9,539 nt of DNA from Bacteroidota bacterium (lineage in GTDB: Bacteria; Bacteroidota; Bacteroidia; Bacteroidales; 4484-276): contig JABMQA010000902.1 of assembly GCA_013203545.1 (NCBI GenBank), positions 1 through 9,539 on the forward strand, given 5' to 3'. Shown here piece by piece: positions 1 through 5,073 of the stretch (the first letter of the stretch is position 1; each line of letters starts with the position of its first letter). Under the pieces are notes generated by a model that was given only the letters and a program-made list of their open reading frames with translations, was not told the origin of the DNA and did not search any database. Position numbers and translations under genes: made by a program.

Positions 1-23
1 CCCTATATCTTTAATTATATGTC

Positions 24-44
24 ATTCCGAGCGTAGCGAGGAAT
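24..44. repeat. Short palindromic intergenic repeat
   Basis: The outer arms ATTCC (24-28) and GGAAT (40-44) are inverted repeats around a GAGCGTAGCGA core that is itself partly self-complementary. Read on the minus strand it is GATTCCTCGCTACG followed by CTCGGAATGAC, a word I recognise from memory as a common dispersed intergenic repeat in bacterial genomes, including Bacteroidota. It lies 45 bases beyond the stop codon of the Omp28-type gene. It could fold in the 3' end of that transcript, but no T-run follows, so it is not a standard intrinsic terminator. Copy number in the genome cannot be judged here. Confidence 0.55.
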
Positions 45-88
45 CTATCCAAATTTTGCCGGACAGTAGTGATGTTTTTTAATAAAAT

Positions 89-1000
89 TTAATCCTCCGT
101 TTTAATCCCGAGTTCCGCAACCTGGATCACATCTACCAGGTTGAGTGTCTCATCCGACTTTCCAAGATATGCAATGATATTACAACGCCTGGTTACCCAT
201 GCTTCGGGTATCTCATAAAAGTATTGCTTTTGATAGGTTATCCCCTGAACGACTTCGCCGGTTTCGGATATCAATTCGCCATAGGTTGTATTGATGGCAT
301 CCCTCAAAACATTGCGATGGGTCCAGTTCCACAGCGTATCAGGGCCAATATTTTCATCGTTGTTCAATTGTGGCGAAACTATGCTGTCTTCAACAATATA
401 CACACACAATTTATATTTTCCCTCGAGCTGGGCAAGAATCGTAGCTTCAATATCGATCATTACAGAGGCACGTTTGGGATAATAAGTATTGCGTATTTTC
501 AGGTCAGCAACATTAGGTTTCGCCAGTTCTTCATTTATTGGAGTTTCCCAGCCAGTGCTAAATATCACAACCCTATTGCTGTTATATTCTTCACGATCGA
601 TTAAAGCACACGGATTACTATAGGCCTCAAAATTCGTATAAAGTTCTTCACCAGGTACTGACCTTAAATCCGTAGCAAACGGGCCACTTGGATCAGGTTT
701 AGCAAAGTGGCCTGCATGAACGCTGTAAATAATCAGCTTATGGTTTTCGGCTTCAGCTTTTTCGTGAGCCCATTGGGCTGCCTCCGGGCAGTTCACACAT
801 TTGTGACCGGTAAAATCCTCAAGCAAAACATGCTTCGAAGTTATAAGTACGGAGTCGATAAAGAATATGGTATCGTCAATATTTTCAGGAATATCCTGAG
901 TTCCGACGAGTTCGATGGGCTCATCAATTTTATCACAGGCCACCCACCCAAAACCGGCAATAACAAACAGTAAAATGATATGTGAAATGTTCTTTTTCAT
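89..1000 (-). CDS. Omp28-family outer-membrane lipoprotein with thioredoxin-like CxxC
   Basis: This 303-residue protein starts with a lipoprotein signal: two lysines, a hydrophobic stretch (about residues 5-21) and a possible lipobox WVAC with the acceptor at C22. The -3 residue W is unusual for a lipobox. Residues 59-72 read LLEDFTGHKCVNCP, which matches the conserved block of the Omp28 family (first described in Porphyromonas gingivalis), with C68 and C71 forming a thioredoxin-like CxxC. The C-terminal part is predicted beta-rich, and its end (IIAYLGKSDETLNLVDVIQVAE) fits the family's last strands. Family members are envelope proteins, often annotated as outer-membrane lipoproteins; the biochemical role is not established. 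The ATG at 1000 lies 17 bases after the stop of the upstream barrel gene, so it is probably the last gene of that operon. The family call is firm; redox activity is inferred from the CxxC. Confidence 0.88.
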   Translation of the reverse strand: MKKNISHIILLFVIAGFGWVACDKIDEPIELVGTQDIPENIDDTIFFIDSVLITSKHVLLEDFTGHKCVNCPEAAQWAHEKAEAENHKLIIYSVHAGHFAKPDPSGPFATDLRSVPGEELYTNFEAYSNPCALIDREEYNSNRVVIFSTGWETPINEELAKPNVADLKIRNTYYPKRASVMIDIEATILAQLEGKYKLCVYIVEDSIVSPQLNNDENIGPDTLWNWTHRNVLRDAINTTYGELISETGEVVQGITYQKQYFYEIPEAWVTRRCNIIAYLGKSDETLNLVDVIQVAELGIKTED

Positions 1001-1017
1001 TTTTCGAGGGTTTTAAA

Positions 1018-2808
1018 TTAGAATGAGCTGGTTATGGTTAATGTTAAGCCTGTGGAAGCTGGCACATACCGGCACACGCCACCAACACACAGCAGGCCTT
1101 CGCGCTGCCGTCCGTATCTGAGCGAGATCCGGTTTGATTTCTGGGTATATCCAAACGAAACATTGTAGTAATGAATCTGCATGTTGTCATCCGGGTTACC
1201 ATAGTTGAATTCATCCTGAACCGAAAAGAACCATTTTGGAGACACGGTGTATTCCAGCAAGAGCGCTGCCCAATCGCCTCTGTCTTCTTTTGTCCATAAA
1301 CCCTGGAGTTCCATCCTTAGCGAATTTCTACGGTCGAATTTATAGGTAAGGTCCAAAACACCAATATCGGCATTCACCATGTTTTTATCATCAAAAATAT
1401 CATCCTCAATCACGTGTTTGTTGTAGGTTTGATGGTAATAAGCAACTTTAGCCTTAACTTTTGTGCTGAATTTTTTCTCGATCAGGAAGTTCAGATCTTT
1501 ATAATAGGTCAGGTCACCAATGGAGAAAAAATTTGTTTTATATCCATCCGTACCCGAGGAGTCGATGGGCATGCCGGGGGCAAGCGGATCTTTTTGTATG
1601 GATTTGGCGATGGAATAACTGGCAGTGATGCTTGTACCGTATTTCCCACCCAGTTTAGATTTTTTGGGTATCGTATAGACTATCTGTCCCTGGAGGCCAA
1701 ATTCGCCGTTGGCCTTGGTAGCATATGGGTAAACCGTAGCCAGGCTATAGGGGTGTTCCTTGCTGATGGCCGGCAGGTAGTTAATATCCAGCATCGGTGG
1801 ATTACCACTCTCGTTGATCTTGGACTTATAACTCATGTTATCAATCCACTTTGTTGACAGGAACAGCCCCAACCCCTTGGTAGAATATGACAAGGTTGAA
1901 TAGATGGCCTGCCCCTTCTTATAGATATAATTGTTGGTTGCATTCGGGTCGTTTCCCTTTTCGGCATACTCAACATAAAAGTTAACGCCACCGTGTGAAA
2001 TATTTGCCCTGGCAGCCCATGAACCCACATTGTGCGGGTAATTGTACTGATAGGTATTTCTGCGGATCCAATTGGTGGTATCACCAAAATCATTAACTGT
2101 ATAATAACCGGAATCTGTTGTAAAAGTTGGGCTGGGAACTTTTTCGTATTTGCTCACAAAACTTCCTCCCAGTTCGATCTTGGTTTTCGATTCGGCCATG
2201 CCATCAAAAATCTCATTCAGATAAAAATTACCGTCCAAACCGCGAACGATTCCCCGGTTGTTATCCTCAAAAGGTTCCCAGAAGAACCGTTGAACCCCGA
2301 CCAAACCTTTTAGTGAAATCCCTTTATACGGGCTGAACCGGGCATTAAATCCATATAAATTGTTATCAAATCCAAGTGTCCATTCTTCATAGGTCCGCAA
2401 TATCAGGCCACTTCCAAACTGCTCATAAAAATGCCCGGCAGTCATCTCAAGGGTTCCCATTTTGTATTTGGCAAACCAATAAGGAACGCCTACGCCCTCG
2501 AACCTGGGATCGAAGCCGGACATAGGGTTTAAGAAACCTTCGAAACGCATCCCCGCAGAAAAATCACCATTGGTATAAATGATGTTGGCGAAACCATTCA
2601 TGCCAAACTTTTTATAGTTCAACGATGAATCGGATATCCCCAGTTTGTCGTCCTCAGTATAGATTTGTGCATCCATCTGAACATTTCCGGTTACCTTACC
2701 ACTACTTAAAAAATCCTGCGAAAACGACACAAGTGGCAACAACAACAGTAAAAACGAAAATTTAATTATCGATTGTGTTTTCAAATTCAGTGTTTTTATA
2801 TTCAACAA
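1018..2808 (-). CDS. DUF6029-type outer-membrane beta-barrel protein
   Basis: The 596-residue product has a hydrophobic signal sequence (about residues 15-28) with likely cleavage after SFS (S30). It then has many alternating aromatic/polar strands typical of an outer-membrane barrel, and ends in TLTITSSF with a terminal Phe, the usual barrel end. The segment YGRQREGLLCVGGVCR near the C-terminus and the overall pattern match the Bacteroidota family I know as DUF6029; its function is unknown. C574 and C579 are the only cysteines in the protein. No ATG is available: the codon before 2808 is TGA and no in-frame ATG precedes the signal sequence. Candidate starts are TTG at 2808, 2805 or 2784. The one at 2784 gives the most canonical signal peptide (MKTQSIIKFSF...), shortening the protein by eight residues; 2808 is the longest choice. 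It lies 15 bases after the TlpA-like gene (39 if 2784 is used) and is probably co-transcribed with both neighbours. Confidence 0.85.
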   Translation of the reverse strand: MLNIKTLNLKTQSIIKFSFLLLLLPLVSFSQDFLSSGKVTGNVQMDAQIYTEDDKLGISDSSLNYKKFGMNGFANIIYTNGDFSAGMRFEGFLNPMSGFDPRFEGVGVPYWFAKYKMGTLEMTAGHFYEQFGSGLILRTYEEWTLGFDNNLYGFNARFSPYKGISLKGLVGVQRFFWEPFEDNNRGIVRGLDGNFYLNEIFDGMAESKTKIELGGSFVSKYEKVPSPTFTTDSGYYTVNDFGDTTNWIRRNTYQYNYPHNVGSWAARANISHGGVNFYVEYAEKGNDPNATNNYIYKKGQAIYSTLSYSTKGLGLFLSTKWIDNMSYKSKINESGNPPMLDINYLPAISKEHPYSLATVYPYATKANGEFGLQGQIVYTIPKKSKLGGKYGTSITASYSIAKSIQKDPLAPGMPIDSSGTDGYKTNFFSIGDLTYYKDLNFLIEKKFSTKVKAKVAYYHQTYNKHVIEDDIFDDKNMVNADIGVLDLTYKFDRRNSLRMELQGLWTKEDRGDWAALLLEYTVSPKWFFSVQDEFNYGNPDDNMQIHYYNVSFGYTQKSNRISLRYGRQREGLLCVGGVCRYVPASTGLTLTITSSF

Positions 2809-2823
2809 TCAGTGAAAGATAAT

Positions 2824-3327
2824 TTATTTGATCTTCTCGACGATTTCAATGTATTCCTCTTCATCACCATCAAGGTAACCAACATGTTGCCACACTACTT
2901 CACCCTTTCCGTTTACTATAAAAGTATGTGGAGGCACATTCACATTCATAGCTCTTTTGAAATCGCCATTCGGATCGAGCAGAACTTCAAATTCCCATCC
3001 CTTTCCATTAACAGTCGGGAGTACGCGTTTGCTTGAACGGGCATTGTCGATGGAGATGGCATACAGCTTTACGCCTGTCTCTTCAACCCACTCCTCATAT
3101 AAGTCGTTGATGGCATCATGCTCTTTCATGCAGGGCTTGCACCATGTGGCCCAAAATGTAATGATAATGGGCTTGCCATCGTTTTGAATGTCTCTAGTAT
3201 TAAAGGGTTCACCGTTGATTGATTGTACATCCACTTCAGGCAGGTTGAATAATGCTTTCATTTTATCTTGCGCAAATAATGCGCTTCCAAAAAGCATTAC
3301 AATAGCAAATAATAGTAAATTCTTCAT
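2824..3327 (-). CDS. Secreted TlpA-like thioredoxin-family protein
   Basis: I choose the ATG at 3327, giving 167 residues, because it places a clean signal peptide (MKNLLLFAIVMLFGSALFA, cleavage before Q20) at the N-terminus. An upstream ATG at 3366 would add 13 residues (MAIIYINMFKYLI) and overlap the candidate promoter. The mature part has the thioredoxin/TlpA hallmarks: FWATWCKPC with active-site C63 and C66, and a VPPHTF motif supplying the cis-proline (P133) opposite the active site. These are the only two cysteines. TlpA-like proteins act in the periplasm as thiol-disulfide oxidoreductases, usually reducing. The partner is unknown; the next gene encodes a barrel with one C-x4-C pair, which makes that protein a candidate substrate. 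It is the probable first gene of a three-gene operon, 66 bases after manA. No lipobox is seen, so a soluble periplasmic protein is likely. Confidence 0.9.
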   Translation of the reverse strand: MKNLLLFAIVMLFGSALFAQDKMKALFNLPEVDVQSINGEPFNTRDIQNDGKPIIITFWATWCKPCMKEHDAINDLYEEWVEETGVKLYAISIDNARSSKRVLPTVNGKGWEFEVLLDPNGDFKRAMNVNVPPHTFIVNGKGEVVWQHVGYLDGDEEEYIEIVEKIK

Positions 3328-3363
3328 AATTAAATATTTAAACATGTTAATGTAAATAATTGC

Positions 3364-3371
3364 CAAAAATA
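3364..3371 (-). promoter_or_regulatory. Candidate -7 promoter element of the TlpA operon
   Basis: The minus strand reads TATTTTTG here, an exact match to the Bacteroidota -7 consensus TAnnTTTG. It sits 36 bases upstream of the chosen ATG at 3327, in the 66-base gap after manA. No TTG at the usual 19-21 base distance is present, so the -33 half is not supported. If real, it would let the redox/envelope operon be expressed independently of manA. Confidence 0.4.
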
Positions 3372-3393
3372 ATTATTTAATCTTTTGAATGGC

Positions 3394-4374
3394 CTAAAGA
3401 ATAAAGGTTTCCAGTAATTTAGATTCAGTTAAAGGTTTTAACTCCACCAGATTAAGGTCGTTGGGTATGAGCATACATTCCCCCTTTGCAAGTTTTTCCA
3501 TTCCAGCCCTGTAGCTGATTTCCATTGATCCGGCAACGCATGTGTAGATTACAAAGGAATCGATCTCCTCATAGTTTTTCAAAACAGGTTTATTGAAATT
3601 CAAAACATTGGTGGTGAACTGCTTTTGGTCAACAACACCCACAGTTTGATTTTTCAATTTTGAATATTCAGTTCTGTAATTATCGTAAACATTGTAATCA
3701 ATGGCTTCCAGCGCTTCTTCGGTATGCAGTTGCCTGGAGCGGCCCTGTGCATCGTTACGGTCCCAGTCGTAAATACGATAGGTGGTATCTGAGGTCTGCT
3801 GGATTTCAGCGAGTAAAATACCGGGGCCCAATGCATGTACCCTGCCGGCAGGCATAAAGAAAACATCACCTTCCTTCACCTTTTCAAAATTCAGGATTTG
3901 TTTCAGGGTTTTAGCCTTCAGGTGATCGAGATACGTTTTCTGGTTAACCTTAGCGCCGAAACCACTGATCAGCTCGGAGCCATCATCTGCGCTCATGATG
4001 TACCACATCTCGGTTTTACCGTTTCCCAGTCCGCGTTTCAGGGCCAGGTCATCATCGGGGTGTACCTGGATGGACAGCCAATCGTTGGCATCAATGAATT
4101 TTACCAGAATGGGGAATTCGTTTTCAAATGCGTCGTAAACCTTCCCTCCTACCAGGTCATCCATGTATATTTCCACAAGTTCGTTCAGTTCATTCCCTGC
4201 CAGGAAACCATTCGAAACAATGGTTTCGTTTTCAGCAACCCCCGACAAAACCCAGGCTTCACCACAATTGGGCAGTTGGCCAAAATCCATACCTAGAACC
4301 TCATTGATTTTTTGTCCTCCCCAGATTTTATCCCTGAATCGAGCCTTGAACTTTAGAGGATAGAGCTTATTCAT
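3394..4374 (-). CDS. manA: Mannose-6-phosphate isomerase, class I
   Basis: This 326-residue cytoplasmic zinc enzyme interconverts fructose 6-phosphate and mannose 6-phosphate, feeding mannose catabolism or GDP-mannose synthesis. The metal ligands of the type I fold are visible: Q103 and H105 in SIQVHPDD, E122 in GKTEMWYI, and H180 in PAGRVHALGPG. The following block AEIQQTSDTTYRIYDWDR (189-206) is the family signature and carries the probable catalytic arginine R200. The N-terminus (FRDKIWGGQKI) and total length match the short ManA type found in Firmicutes and Bacteroidota. The gene starts with ATG at 4374 and ends with TAG; a candidate promoter lies just upstream. The 66-base gap to the TlpA-like gene and unrelated function suggest it is not functionally part of that operon, although read-through is possible. 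Confidence 0.96.
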   Translation of the reverse strand: MNKLYPLKFKARFRDKIWGGQKINEVLGMDFGQLPNCGEAWVLSGVAENETIVSNGFLAGNELNELVEIYMDDLVGGKVYDAFENEFPILVKFIDANDWLSIQVHPDDDLALKRGLGNGKTEMWYIMSADDGSELISGFGAKVNQKTYLDHLKAKTLKQILNFEKVKEGDVFFMPAGRVHALGPGILLAEIQQTSDTTYRIYDWDRNDAQGRSRQLHTEEALEAIDYNVYDNYRTEYSKLKNQTVGVVDQKQFTTNVLNFNKPVLKNYEEIDSFVIYTCVAGSMEISYRAGMEKLAKGECMLIPNDLNLVELKPLTESKLLETFIL

Positions 4375-4408
4375 GATGAAAGTTTTAATTCATTGTCCTG
4401 ATTGATTG

Positions 4409-4416
4409 CAAAAATA
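4409..4416 (-). promoter_or_regulatory. Candidate -7 promoter element of manA
   Basis: The minus strand reads TATTTTTG, matching the Bacteroidota -7 consensus TAnnTTTG. It ends 34 bases before the manA ATG, which would leave a leader of roughly 25-30 bases. A TTG on the same strand lies 27 bases further upstream, outside the usual 19-21 spacing, so only the -7 half is supported. Confidence 0.45.
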
Positions 4417-4476
4417 ATAGATTAATAAAATGTATGACCTTATCAACGCATTCCTGAATACAATAATTGCTATCCG

Positions 4477-4503
4477 AAAAAAAACCGGAAATGCCCGGAT
4501 TTG
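4477..4503 (-). terminator. Terminator-like hairpin facing manA
   Basis: On the minus strand the sequence is CAAATCCGG, then loop GCATTT, then CCGG followed directly by eight T. The CCGG/CCGG stem can be extended by A-T pairs around one bulged base. The stem is short, so strength is doubtful. No gene reading leftward lies upstream of it, so it would stop only antisense transcripts coming from the peptidase side before they reach the manA promoter. Confidence 0.3.
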
Positions 4504-4610
4504 TCGAAAATATCCCTGACACTACAAAGGAAAATATTTTTTTTGCAATACCAATATTTCAGGCACAAATTACACACATCTATCTAAAACAAATGTTCGG
4601 TCAACGCCTG

Positions 4611-4646
4611 CGTTCATCCCGAAAATACCAACGTTCATTCGAAATA
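4611..4646. repeat. Pair of imperfect direct repeats, 21-base offset
   Basis: CGTTCATCCCGAAAATA (4611-4627) is followed by CGTTCATTCGAAATA (4632-4646). The first seven bases are identical and the rest match with two small gaps. The starts are 21 bases apart, about two helical turns, and the pair lies 34 to 69 bases upstream of the candidate -33 element at 4680. This spacing would suit a dimeric or tandem-binding regulator, but that is inference. Confidence 0.3.
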
Positions 4647-4679
4647 ATCCTACACTACTTTTTCTTAACAAATCAGGGC

Positions 4680-4710
4680 TTGGCCATATCAAAATATTGT
4701 CATACATTTG
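4680..4710 (+). promoter_or_regulatory. Candidate Bacteroidota-type promoter for the peptidase gene
   Basis: TTG at 4680-4682 and TACATTTG at 4703-4710 are separated by exactly 20 bases, fitting the Bacteroidota -33/-7 arrangement (TTG, 19-21 bases, TAnnTTTG). It is the best two-part promoter match I found in the window. Transcription would start near 4717, giving a leader of roughly 357 bases before the peptidase ATG at 5074, or serving a small frame starting at 4729. A weaker -7-like word TATTTTTC at 4976-4983 lies closer to the gene. Confidence 0.5.
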
Positions 4711-4805
4711 ATCCGACAACTTAAAAAAATGACACCAATCCCATTATACAATTCGCTGCTTGCAGCACCCAACGGCATCTTTGCCGCCCCCTTTGCCATG
4801 CCTGA

Positions 4806-4929
4806 GATTTTCCAATCCCGGCTTCTATCATTTCCCTTCCGGGGATGTATAGGATTTATAGAAGAGAAGAGAAGAGATCAGACCCTGTTAATTCCGAAAT
4901 CCCCTGTCAGGGGTATAGATTTCCAATCC
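4806..4929 (+). repeat. Repeated words in the peptidase leader
   Basis: Two related units occur about 112 bases apart or less. GATTTTCCAATCC (4806-4818) recurs as GATTTCCAATCC (4918-4929), and GGGGATGTATAGGATTT (4841-4857) recurs in shortened form as GGGGTATAGATTT (4910-4922). Between them is a purine tract of AGAAG units (4860-4876). This may be the remains of a duplicated or dispersed intergenic element. Confidence 0.35.
4896..4923 (+). other. Strong dyad in the peptidase leader
   Basis: CCCCTGTCAGGGG (4901-4913) is a perfect palindrome around one central base. The flanks GAAAT (4896-4900) and ATTTC (4919-4923) are also complementary, with TATAG as a one-sided bulge. It could be an operator-like dyad in DNA or a hairpin in a leader RNA. 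A second dyad, GCAATT-CA-AATTGC, follows at 4956-4969. No T-run follows either, so they are not standard terminators. Confidence 0.4.
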
Positions 4930-5073
4930 TGTTTTTTTGTTGCAAAAATTTATCCGCAATTCAAATTGCCAGGACTATTTTTCCCATTCCTTACTGCAGA
5001 GTGTTACTCCCACAAATAAATATATGCAACCGATTAAAACAATTTCAAGTATTAATAATTAAAACACACTACA

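Larger units (their letters stand above)
4375..5073. other. Divergent intergenic region, 699 bases, no convincing gene
   Basis: This region separates manA (leftward) from the C25 peptidase gene (rightward). It contains a -7 element for manA (4409-4416), a leftward terminator-like hairpin (4477-4503), two imperfect direct repeats (4611-4646), a two-part rightward promoter (4680-4710), and a leader of about 360 bases with repeated words and dyads (4806-4969). Two open frames are present: TTG 4467-4724 (internal ATG at 4491, 77 codons) and ATG 4729-5019 (97 codons). Neither product resembles a known protein and both overlap the regulatory-looking sequences, so I do not call them as genes. No tRNA, rRNA or CRISPR array is visible. 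Confidence 0.7.

Noticed and set aside
1414..1857. 147-codon plus-strand frame opposite the barrel gene
   Set aside because: It is antisense to a clear barrel coding sequence and the product has no recognisable features.
3835..4296. 153-codon plus-strand frame opposite manA
   Set aside because: It is antisense to a well-conserved enzyme whose metal-binding motifs are all intact in the other strand.
4467..4724. Plus-strand open frame from TTG (internal ATG at 4491) in the divergent intergenic region
   Set aside because: The product matches nothing I recognise, the first start is TTG, and the frame covers the direct repeats and the best promoter match.
4860..4876. AGAAG pentamer repeat as a phase-variable tract
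   Set aside because: It has only about 3.4 units and lies outside any supported coding frame or promoter spacer, so slippage control is not supported.
4729..5019. 97-codon plus-strand frame just after the candidate promoter
   Set aside because: An A-rich upstream and suitable distance make it tempting, but the product is unusually rich in Phe and Pro, contains no known motif, and reads through the repeats and dyads. Kept only as an alternative explanation of the leader.
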